A DNA stretch of 33,186 nt from Propionibacteriaceae bacterium UBA6122 (GTDB taxonomy: Bacteria; Actinomycetota; Actinomycetes; Propionibacteriales; Propionibacteriaceae), in contig DIVW01000015.1 of NCBI GenBank assembly GCA_002428365.1, positions 1-33,186 on the forward strand, read 5' to 3'. Under the pieces are notes generated by a model. The model saw only the letters and a list, made by a program, of their open reading frames with translations. It did not search any database and was not told the DNA's origin. This document shows positions 1 to 6,348 of the stretch, piece by piece. Both the position numbers and the translations under genes were made by a program. Each line of letters starts with the position of its first letter. The stretch's first letter is position 1.

Positions 1-4
1 AGTT

Positions 5-160
5 GGCTGAGCCCGTCGAAGCCCACAGTTGGCTGACCCTTCGACAAGCTCAGGGAACTGGTTGGTGACCCAGGGAACTGAACACCAGTTGGCTGAGCCC
101 GTCGAAGCCCCCAAGTTGGCTGAGCCTGCCTGTCCTGAGCCTGTCGAAGGGTCGAAGCCC
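5..160. repeat. cluster of CTTCGACAAGCTCAGG-family repeats
   Basis: Several copies of a short repeat lie in both orientations. GGCTGAGCCCGTCGAAGCC occurs at about 5-23 and 91-109. CCCTTCGACAAGCTCAGGG occurs at about 37-55. A longer variant at about 118-160 carries CCTGAGCCTGTCGAAGG. The two orientations are complementary, so the region can form hairpins. I see no convincing gene here; the reading frames through it are repeat translations such as AEPVEA and PSTSSGN. The same family recurs at six places in the window, including inside genes. Confidence 0.85.
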
Positions 161-224
161 CAAGTTGTCCACAGATTCCCGGTGCCAGGTCAAGCTGACA
201 GCTCTGTTCGCGCACAATCGTGCA

Positions 225-554
225 ATGGCCTGGGCATACCTACTGCACTGCGCGGACGACAGCTACTACGCCGGCAGCGCACGAGACCTGGATGTGCGGA
301 TGGCAGACCATGCCTCCGGCCACGGCGCTGAGTACACCGCGAAACGACTGCCCGTGCGACTGGTGTGGGCCGAGGAGTTCGAGCGAGTGGACGACGCTTG
401 GGCCTTGGAGCGCCGTATCCACGGCTGGTCGCGGGCCAAGAAGGAAGCACTCATAGATGGACGATTCGACGACCTACCCACGCTCTCTCGGGGTCGCGGG
501 CGCAAGCCACCCGAGGAGGCCAGCGACGACCCTTCGACAAGCTCAGGGAACTGA
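225..554 (+). CDS. small GIY-YIG nuclease-family protein (UPF0213-like)
   Basis: About 109 residues. This is a single GIY-YIG fold: the opening strand reads AYLLHCADDSYYAGS, followed by R and H positions (DLDVRMADHASGHGAEYT), a conserved EEF segment and the ERRIHGWSRAKKEALI helix typical of stand-alone UPF0213/YhbQ-like proteins. The family is related to homing and repair nucleases, but most short members have no proven role. I chose the ATG at 225 because the domain begins there; the open frame extends upstream to 165 without family resemblance. The last residues (DDPSTSSGN) and the stop codon are encoded by a copy of the repeat at 530-553, so the original C-terminus was probably replaced or extended by repeat insertion. 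Confidence 0.8.
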   Translation: MAWAYLLHCADDSYYAGSARDLDVRMADHASGHGAEYTAKRLPVRLVWAEEFERVDDAWALERRIHGWSRAKKEALIDGRFDDLPTLSRGRGRKPPEEASDDPSTSSGN

Positions 555-672
555 TGGGGCGCAGGAACCAAACATCAGCTGGCTGAGCCCGCCTGTCCTG
601 AGCCTGTCGAAGGGTCGAAGCCCCCAGCTGGCTGAGCTCGTCGAAGCCCGACCCTTCGACAGGATCAGGGGC
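530..672. repeat. second cluster of CTTCGACAAGCTCAGG-family repeats
   Basis: A direct copy at 530-553 overlaps the end of the GIY-YIG gene. At about 579-672 there are GGCTGAGCCCG, CCTGAGCCTGTCGAAGG, GGCTGAGCTCGTCGAAGCCC and the partly decayed CCCTTCGACAGGATCAGGG. Apart from the gene end, this 130-base stretch before trpG has no other recognisable content. The complementary copies could fold into stem-loops downstream of the convergent GIY-YIG and trpG genes. Confidence 0.8.
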
Positions 673-683
673 CTGGTGCGGGC

Positions 684-1319
684 TCAGCCCTTGATCGCCA
701 TCAGGGGGGTCAGCCCGACTGCCCGGGACGGCGCCTCGGGGTCGCCGCAGGTGACCAGCCAGTTGGCCAGCATCTGGTAGCCGCCCTCGGTGAGCACTGA
801 CTCGGGGTGGAACTGGACGCTCTCGATCGGCAGGCTCCGGTGCCGCACCGCCATGATCACGCCCGATTCAGTAGTGGCACTGACCTCCAACTCCGCCGGG
901 ACGGTCGCCGGGTCGAGCGCCAGGGAGTGGTACCGGGTGGCGGTAAACGGGTTGGGCAGCCCGGCAAAGACGCCGCGGCCGTCGTGGCTGACCAGGCTGG
1001 TCTTGCCGTGCAGCAGTTCGGGCGCCCGGTTGACCACCCCACCGAAGGCCACCGAGATCGACTGCAGGCCAAGGCAGACGCCGAAGATCGGCACCCGTCC
1101 GCCGACAGTGCGCACTACCTCGATGCAAACCCCGGCATCTTCTGGGGTGCCTGGACCAGGCGAGAGCAGGATGCCGTCGAAGCCGTCCGACCAGTCCGGG
1201 TTCGTGAAGCGGGCATCGTCGTTGCGCCACACCTCCACCTCGGCACCGATCTGGGCCAGGTACTGCACCAGGTTGTAGACGAACGAGTCGTAGTTGTCGA
1301 TCACCAGGATGCGGGCCAT
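684..1319 (-). CDS. trpG: glutamine amidotransferase, anthranilate/aminodeoxychorismate synthase component II
   Basis: 211 residues, the usual length for TrpG/PabA. The class I amidotransferase releases ammonia from glutamine for the partner synthase (TrpE or PabB) in tryptophan or folate synthesis. It starts MARILVIDNYDSFVYNL, a hallmark of the family. It has LLSPGPGTPEDAG, the nucleophile Cys82 in GVCLGLQS and the His171/Glu173 pair in FHPESVLTEGG, so it appears active. No synthase subunit is nearby, so trpG and pabA cannot be told apart; many actinobacteria use one protein for both. The crgA gene next door fits the crgA-trpG-pknB neighbourhood known in mycobacteria, but pknB is not in view. 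There is no clear Shine-Dalgarno; an AACAAT six bases before the ATG hints at a leaderless start. Confidence 0.88.
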   Translation of the reverse strand: MARILVIDNYDSFVYNLVQYLAQIGAEVEVWRNDDARFTNPDWSDGFDGILLSPGPGTPEDAGVCIEVVRTVGGRVPIFGVCLGLQSISVAFGGVVNRAPELLHGKTSLVSHDGRGVFAGLPNPFTATRYHSLALDPATVPAELEVSATTESGVIMAVRHRSLPIESVQFHPESVLTEGGYQMLANWLVTCGDPEAPSRAVGLTPLMAIKG

Positions 1320-1428
1320 GGCTACATTGTTCCGTACTCCCGACCCGATCTAGCACTGAGGGTTCGGCGGGCGGACTAGGTGGGGATATCCTGGTTCAGC
1401 GTTCAGGACAAGCAACGAGGAGTGAGCC

Positions 1429-1713
1429 GTGCCCGAGTCGAAGACCCGCAAGTCGGCAACCATCAAAACGCAGCCCTACAAGGCTAGCGAGCCGGCAGCG
1501 GTGAAGAAGCTCAAGGCTCCTGGCAGCCGCCAGTGGGTGCCGCCGACCTTCATCACCGTCGGCCTGCTCGGTGTCATCTGGCTGGTCGTCTATTACCTCA
1601 CCGCTTCGGTGGGCATCACCATCCCGTATTTCACCGATCTTGCCAGCTGGAATGTGCTGATCGGCATGGGGCTGATGGCCGCGTCCTTCGGCATCGCCAC
1701 GCTCTGGAAGTAG
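1429..1713 (+). CDS. crgA: cell division protein CrgA
   Basis: 94 residues. CrgA is a small membrane protein of actinobacteria that interacts with FtsZ, FtsI and other divisome parts. A basic, soluble N-terminus (to about residue 35) is followed by RQWVPPTFITVGLLGVIWLVVYY, the first membrane helix (about 40-60). A short outside loop, GITIPYFTDLASWN, leads to the second helix ending IATLWK. Two helices and the W-x-P motif before the first are typical. The start is a GTG; GAGGAG at 1417-1422 lies seven bases upstream and supports it. It diverges from trpG and converges on arsC, with only 16 bases between stops. Confidence 0.92.
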   Translation: MPESKTRKSATIKTQPYKASEPAAVKKLKAPGSRQWVPPTFITVGLLGVIWLVVYYLTASVGITIPYFTDLASWNVLIGMGLMAASFGIATLWK

Positions 1714-1729
1714 CTGGCCAGCAGGCCGT

Positions 1730-2134
1730 TTAGCCGGTCGGTAGCAGTTCGGAAATCAGTACTTCCACGCGCCGACGGATCTCGTCGCGAATCGGTCGCA
1801 CCGCATCGATGCCCTGGCCGGCCGGGTCTTCGAGCACCCAGTCTTCGTAGCGCTTGCCCGGGTAGAACGGGCAGGTGTCGCCGCACCCCATCGTGATCAC
1901 CACATCAGAGGCAATCACTGAGTCGGTGGTGAGGATCTTCGGCTGCTCGGCGGCGATGTCAATGCCCTCTTCGGCCATCGCGGCCACCGCGGCAGGGTTG
2001 ATGGACGCCGCCGGGGCAGAGCCGGCCGAGAGAACTTCGATTCGACCCTCACCAAGGTGGCGCAGGTAGCCAGCAGCCATCTGTGAGCGTCCGGCGTTGT
2101 GGATGCAGACAAACAGCACGGTTGGTTTGCTCAT
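1730..2134 (-). CDS. arsC: arsenate reductase ArsC, low-molecular-weight phosphatase type
   Basis: 134 residues, normal for the LMW-PTP-like arsenate reductases that convert arsenate to arsenite using thioredoxin or mycothiol. The active-site P-loop C-X5-R is CIHNAGRS (Cys10 to Arg16). A second cysteine pair lies in MGCGDTCPFYPGKRYEDW (Cys84 and Cys88), which may be the redox-relay cysteines. The catalytic Asp region is EDWVLEDPAGQ. AAGGAG about ten bases before the ATG supports the start. It diverges from the ArsR-ArsC fusion gene across a palindrome at 2199-2215. It closely resembles the C-terminal domain of the protein at 2904-3554 (both have GCGDxCP and PGKRYE), so the two look like paralogues. 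Confidence 0.9.
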   Translation of the reverse strand: MSKPTVLFVCIHNAGRSQMAAGYLRHLGEGRIEVLSAGSAPAASINPAAVAAMAEEGIDIAAEQPKILTTDSVIASDVVITMGCGDTCPFYPGKRYEDWVLEDPAGQGIDAVRPIRDEIRRRVEVLISELLPTG

Positions 2135-2175
2135 TGGGGCTCGACTCCTTCAGGTTGGCGATCTTCCCCTGGGGG

Positions 2176-2203
2176 TTGATCTGCGCGATATCTCAGCTAC
2201 TAT
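2176..2203 (+). promoter_or_regulatory. predicted promoter of the arsR-arsC operon
   Basis: A -35-like TTGATC (2176-2181) and a -10-like TACTAT (2198-2203) are separated by 16 bp. They point rightward into the fusion gene at 2233, whose ribosome binding site ACGGAGG lies at 2217-2223. The palindrome at 2199-2215 covers the -10 and the expected start site. This is inferred from sequence only. Confidence 0.5.
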
Positions 2204-2215
2204 TGAGTCAATAGT
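2199..2215. promoter_or_regulatory. 17-bp palindrome, probable ArsR-family operator
   Basis: ACTATTGAGTCAATAGT is a perfect 8-bp inverted repeat around a single central base. It lies between the divergent arsC (2134) and arsR-arsC (2233) genes and overlaps the predicted -10. AT-rich dyads of this size in such a place are typical of ArsR/SmtB repressor sites. The likely binder is the ArsR domain encoded just downstream. Confidence 0.72.
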
Positions 2216-2232
2216 CACGGAGGTAACGCCGG

Positions 2233-2907
2233 ATGTCAACTACTGAGCTTGAAACCAGGGCCCGGGCCCACGCCGCTCTCGGCGACCCCCATCGACTCGC
2301 AATTGTAGATCTGCTGGCCTTCGAAGACCTCGCCTCAGGCGAACTGAGCGCCCGCCTGGAGCTGCCCACGAATCTGGCCGCGCACCACCTGCGCGTGCTG
2401 GAGCAAGCCGGACTGATCGCTCGGTTGCGTTCCGAAGGTGACGGTCGGCGCACCTATGTCACTCGCACGGCAGCCTGCAACCGACTCTTGGGCCCAGCCA
2501 TCCTGCCCCGGCCAAGCCGGGTCGCCTTCGTCTGCTCAGCCAACTCCGCCCGCTCCCAGCTGGCTGAGTATTACTGGCGGACGGTGAGCGAGGTGCCAGT
2601 CGTCTCGGCTGGCACTCACCCGGCCGCTCGCGTCCACCCCAATGCGGTCGCAGTCGCCCGCCGACACGGCCTCGACCTGCGCAGCGCCGCACCGAAGCTC
2701 GCCGCCGAAACGCTGACCGGTGACGAACTGGTCATTGCGGTCTGTGACCGGGCCTTCGAAGACATCGACACCGATACCGAGGCCTTCCACTGGTCGGTGC
2801 CCGATCCGGCACTCACCGAGCACCCCGAAGCATTCGAAACTGCCTTTGCCGACATCACCGCCCGCGTCACCCGCCTGGCGGCCAGCATCGAAGGAGCACG
2901 ACCATGA
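2233..2907 (+). CDS. ArsR-type HTH regulator fused to a LMW-phosphatase/arsenate reductase domain
   Basis: 224 residues in two parts. Residues 1-90 are a winged helix of the ArsR family (ALGDPHRLAIVDLLAFEDLASGEL, then NLAAHHLRVLEQAGLIARLRSEGDGRRTYV). Residues 95-224 are a LMW protein tyrosine phosphatase/ArsC-like domain with the P-loop CSANSARSQ (Cys101 to Arg107). The usual ArsR metal motif ELCVCDL is absent: the matching region reads FEDLASGEL, and the HTH half has one cysteine (Cys82). The reductase half also lacks the GCGDxCP segment of its two neighbours. It may sense its ligand in another way or act mainly as a phosphatase-like sensor. ArsR-ArsC fusions are known in actinobacteria. The stop overlaps the next start (ATGA at 2904), so the two genes are translationally coupled. 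Confidence 0.85.
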   Translation: MSTTELETRARAHAALGDPHRLAIVDLLAFEDLASGELSARLELPTNLAAHHLRVLEQAGLIARLRSEGDGRRTYVTRTAACNRLLGPAILPRPSRVAFVCSANSARSQLAEYYWRTVSEVPVVSAGTHPAARVHPNAVAVARRHGLDLRSAAPKLAAETLTGDELVIAVCDRAFEDIDTDTEAFHWSVPDPALTEHPEAFETAFADITARVTRLAASIEGARP

Positions 2908-3554
2908 CCACCCCGACCGAGCACACCTGGGAGAGCCTGCGCGCCGACGACCGGCTCGCACTCAGCCACGCTGCCAGCCAGCTCGCCGAAGAGTTCAGCG
3001 ACTTCTACGGCGCCGAGACCATCGAGCGATTCCTGGCCAGCTCGTTCAAGCAGATCTCCAGCCAGGCCAAGGTGATGAAGTTCCTGCCATTGATCGCCGA
3101 GAAGTTCGCCCGGCAGCGCCTCCACGCCCTGGCTCGCATCGAGGGGCTCCACCAGGACGGCAAGCCGGTGGTGCTGTTCCTGTGCACCCACAACGCCGGC
3201 CGCTCGCAGATGGCCCTGGGCTTCTTCCAATCGCTGACCGGCGATCGCGCGGTGGCGTGGTCGGGCGGTTCTGAGCCTGGCGACCAGGTGAACCCGGTGG
3301 CGATCACCGCCATGGCCGAACGCGGCATCGACATCGCTGGTGAGTTCCCCAAGCCATGGACTGATGAGACCGTCCGGGCCGCCGATGTGGTCATCACGAT
3401 GGGCTGCGGCGACGCCTGCCCGGTCTTCCCCGGAAAGCGCTATGAGAACTGGGAGGTCGAGGACCCCTCCGAGCAGAGCATCGATGACGTCCGCCGCATC
3501 CGCGACGAACTGGAGCGTCGGGTTCGCGCCTTGATCGACTCCCTCAGCCTCTAG
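2904..3554 (+). CDS. arsC: arsenate reductase ArsC with N-terminal three-helix domain
   Basis: 216 residues. About the first 85 form a helical domain (LSHAASQLAEEFSDFYGAET...FLPLIAEKFARQRLHALA) of the kind found ahead of ArsC in actinobacteria. The rest is a LMW-PTP-type arsenate reductase with CTHNAGRS (Cys94 to Arg100), MGCGDACPVFPGKRYENW and the acidic VEDPSEQS loop. The family reduces arsenate in the cytosol, in actinobacteria often with mycothiol and mycoredoxin. It is second in the operon, overlapping the ArsR fusion by four bases. No arsenite exporter (Acr3 or ArsB) is encoded in or beside the cluster, so export must be encoded elsewhere. It ends eight bases from the end of lysS, with no visible terminator. 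Confidence 0.9.
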   Translation: MTTPTEHTWESLRADDRLALSHAASQLAEEFSDFYGAETIERFLASSFKQISSQAKVMKFLPLIAEKFARQRLHALARIEGLHQDGKPVVLFLCTHNAGRSQMALGFFQSLTGDRAVAWSGGSEPGDQVNPVAITAMAERGIDIAGEFPKPWTDETVRAADVVITMGCGDACPVFPGKRYENWEVEDPSEQSIDDVRRIRDELERRVRALIDSLSL

Positions 3555-3561
3555 ACCCGGC

Positions 3562-5073
3562 TCAACTGCCTGGACGCAACAGCGGGAACAGGATGGTCTC
3601 TCGAATCCCGACCCCAGTGAGCAGCATCATCAGCCGGTCCATGCCCAACCCCATGCCGCCCATCGGCGGCGCACCAAACTCCAGTGCGGCGAGGAAGTCC
3701 TCGTCCAGCTGCATCGCCTCGGGGTCGCCGGCCGCAGCCTTCAGCGACTGGGCCACCAGCCGCTCCCGCTGGACGACCGGGTCGACCAGTTCGGAGAAGC
3801 CAGTGCCGCGCTCCACTCCGCCGATGATCAGATCCCAGGCCTCGATCAGGTTCGGATCGCTGCGATGGGTCCGGGCCAACGGCTGGGCGATTGGCGGATA
3901 GTCACACACGAAGGTCGGCTGGATCAGGAACGGCTCAACCAGTTCACCAAACAGCTCCATCACCAGTTTTTGGGCACCCCAGGCCGGGTCGTACTCCACC
4001 GAATGCGCATCAGCGAACTGCCGCAACCGCTCGACCGGAGTCTCCGGGGTGATCTCCTCACCCAGGCTGCCTGAAAGCGTCGGATAGACCGGACGCCACT
4101 CCCAGTCGCCGTCCAGGTCGATCTCGCCAGCCGGGGTGTCAATCAGCCGGGTGCCCAGCGCGGCATCGGCCGCGTTCTGCACCAGAGTCTTGGTCATCGC
4201 TGCGATCGAGTACTGATCGCCCCAGGCCTGGTAGGCCTCCAACATGGTGAACTCGGCCGAATGCGAGGAGTCGATGCCCTCGTTGCGGAAAATCCGGCCA
4301 ATCTCGTAGACCCGGTTCGCGCCGCCGACCATGGCCCGCTTCAGGAACAACTCCAAGGCGATCCGCAGCGTCATGTCGATGTCGAACGCGTTGAGATGGG
4401 TGTTGAACGGACGGGCCGCCGCCCCACCGTGGATCAGCTGCAGTACCGGCGTTTCCACCTCGAGGTAGCCGTCAGCGTGCAGGGTCTCGCGAATGCTGCG
4501 GGTCACCGCAGCGCGCGTCCGCACCATGTCACGGGCCTCAGGGCGAGCCACCAGATCGGCGTAGCGCTGGCGAACCCTGGTCTCCTCGCCGAGTTCCTTG
4601 TGCAGGGTGGGCAGCGGCCGCAGCGCCTTGCTCGCCAACGTCCACGAAGTTGCCAGCACGCTCAGCTCGCCGCGCTTGGACGAGATCACCCGGCCAGTCA
4701 CCGAGACGAAGTCACCCAGGTCGATATCAGCTTTCCAGGACTCCAACGAGTCGGCGCCGACCTCAGCCAGCGAAAGCATCACCTGCAGCCGGGCGCCAGT
4801 TTCGGCCATCGTGAAGCCGTCCTGCAGGGTGGCGAAGCAGAGCTTTCCGGTATTGCGAATGAACACCACCCGCCCCGAAACGCTGACCACTTCCTGAGTC
4901 TCATCCCCTGCCACCAAGTGGCCCCAGTTCGCGTGCACCTGGGCGGCGCTATGGGTGCGCGGCACCGTGATGGCGTAGGGCGGACGGCCTTCGTCGAGCA
5001 GTCGGGCGCGCTTGTCGTGGCGCACCTGCTCCTGCTCGCTCAGGGACGGATTGGCGACGGTCTGCTCAGTCAC
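3562..5073 (-). CDS. lysS: lysyl-tRNA synthetase, class II
   Basis: 503 residues, the standard length of class II LysRS, which charges tRNA-Lys in the cytosol. An N-terminal OB fold (about 60-150: VSVSGRVVFIRNTGKLCFATLQDG) is followed by the catalytic domain. Motif 1 lies around RSIRETLHADGYLEVETPVL. Motif 2 contains GRIFRNEGID. Motif 3 is GMGLGMDRLMMLLTGVGIRE near the end. The start is a GTG without a clear ribosome site; TAACCT seven bases upstream could be a -10 for a leaderless transcript. It converges with arsC. Confidence 0.95.
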   Translation of the reverse strand: MTEQTVANPSLSEQEQVRHDKRARLLDEGRPPYAITVPRTHSAAQVHANWGHLVAGDETQEVVSVSGRVVFIRNTGKLCFATLQDGFTMAETGARLQVMLSLAEVGADSLESWKADIDLGDFVSVTGRVISSKRGELSVLATSWTLASKALRPLPTLHKELGEETRVRQRYADLVARPEARDMVRTRAAVTRSIRETLHADGYLEVETPVLQLIHGGAAARPFNTHLNAFDIDMTLRIALELFLKRAMVGGANRVYEIGRIFRNEGIDSSHSAEFTMLEAYQAWGDQYSIAAMTKTLVQNAADAALGTRLIDTPAGEIDLDGDWEWRPVYPTLSGSLGEEITPETPVERLRQFADAHSVEYDPAWGAQKLVMELFGELVEPFLIQPTFVCDYPPIAQPLARTHRSDPNLIEAWDLIIGGVERGTGFSELVDPVVQRERLVAQSLKAAAGDPEAMQLDEDFLAALEFGAPPMGGMGLGMDRLMMLLTGVGIRETILFPLLRPGS

Positions 5074-5157
5074 GCGGCTAAGGTTACCGGCGTTGGCGGC
5101 CTGCTCGTCGCGCTGGGCAGCACGGATTGCCGCTCAGCAATCTGACTCCTGCAAGCC

Positions 5158-6222
5158 CTAGGGCTTGACCAAGATCCGAATCGGGTTGTTGGTCTTCTTC
5201 TCCAGCATCTCGATTCCACGGTGGATCTCGCTCAACGGCACGATCTCCGAAATCGACTCCGTCAGGTCCAGGCGTCCGCGGCTGAGTAGTTCGGCCAAGA
5301 TGCCGATGTCTTGTACCTGGTAGCCCAGATGCCCCTTGATCTGCTTGCGTAGCAGCGAGAACTCCATGAAGGAGCCGGCGTCGATGCTCTGAGCGCTCAT
5401 GCCGACGGTGATCACCTGGCCGTTGCTGTCGAGGCTGGCCACCGCCTGGCGCGCGGTCGCGGTGATACCGACGGCATCGAAAGCGACATCCAGCATTCGT
5501 CCGCCGGTGGCCTCAGCGATCTTGCCCAACAGGTCGGGATCATCGGAGCGGAACGCGTAATCGGCACCGAGTCGCAGCGCGCGCTCCAGGGCCACATCAT
5601 TGATGTCGACCGCAATGATCGGCACCCCACCAGCCAGCTTGGTTAGCTGCACCAGATGGGTGCCCACCCCGCCGACACCCCAGATGCCGACTGCATTACC
5701 CAAGTGCACCTGCGCGGTGCGCACCACTGCGGCGAATGGCGTGGAGACCGCATCAGCTAGCAGCGCGGCCTGCTCCATCGGGACGTTGTCGGGAATCCGA
5801 GTGCAACCGATCGCCCCAGCCACTACATATTCGGCCCATCCGCCATCGAAGGCGAAGGCCATCAGGTTCAGGTTCAAGCAGGCGGCAAAGTTGCCGCGCA
5901 GACAGTTGCGGCACTTCAAGCAGGCCCGGCCCGCCGAAGGGATGACTCGATCGCCCACCTGCCACTGGTTCACTCCAATACCGAGCTTGGCCACCGTGCC
6001 AGCCACCTCATGACCCTGGGTGATCACCGGCACCCGGGAGGGGAAGTTGCCGTCGATCAGGGACAGATCGGAGTGGCAGATACCGCAGTAGGCCACCTTG
6101 ATCAGCACCTCGCCAGGGCCCGGCTCTGGGACGGGAATCTGTTCCAGCTTCACCTCGCGGGTAGCGGCATAGAACCGCTCGGCGAGCATGGTCGCGCCGA
6201 TCTGCGGAGCATCGCTGCTCAT
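5158..6222 (-). CDS. zinc-dependent alcohol dehydrogenase, medium-chain family
   Basis: 354 residues, the usual MDR length. Catalytic zinc ligands are Cys46 (CGICHSD) and His71-Glu72 (GHE). The structural zinc lobe is complete: Cys101, Cys104, Cys107 and Cys115 in ACLKCRNCLRGNFAAC. The NAD(P) Rossmann turn is GIWGVGGVGTH (about 184-194), and VDIND follows as the likely nucleotide-binding acidic end, favouring NAD. The enzyme should oxidise an alcohol or reduce an aldehyde; the substrate cannot be read from the sequence. AAGGAG a few bases before the ATG at 6222 supports this start over the internal Met12. It stands alone between lysS and the STAND gene, with a 126-base gap upstream in which I see nothing definite. 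Confidence 0.88.
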   Translation of the reverse strand: MSSDAPQIGATMLAERFYAATREVKLEQIPVPEPGPGEVLIKVAYCGICHSDLSLIDGNFPSRVPVITQGHEVAGTVAKLGIGVNQWQVGDRVIPSAGRACLKCRNCLRGNFAACLNLNLMAFAFDGGWAEYVVAGAIGCTRIPDNVPMEQAALLADAVSTPFAAVVRTAQVHLGNAVGIWGVGGVGTHLVQLTKLAGGVPIIAVDINDVALERALRLGADYAFRSDDPDLLGKIAEATGGRMLDVAFDAVGITATARQAVASLDSNGQVITVGMSAQSIDAGSFMEFSLLRKQIKGHLGYQVQDIGILAELLSRGRLDLTESISEIVPLSEIHRGIEMLEKKTNNPIRILVKP

Positions 6223-6348
6223 GTCAGTTCTCCTTGGTATTCATCAGGTGCTGAATCTCATTCACCCCGACGATACGCCCGGCGCTCGCCGCCCATTTCC
6301 AAGACCTGACATAACCGCGACCCTCCGCGCCCGAGCCCAACGGATGCG

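Noticed and set aside
165..173. TTGTCCACA, the actinobacterial DnaA-box consensus
   Set aside because: A single box with no others close by, in repeat-rich DNA; an origin would show a cluster together with dnaA or dnaN. None is in the window.
1..680. Repeat clusters as a CRISPR array
   Set aside because: Copies are unevenly spaced, in both orientations, with no regular unique spacers and no cas genes.
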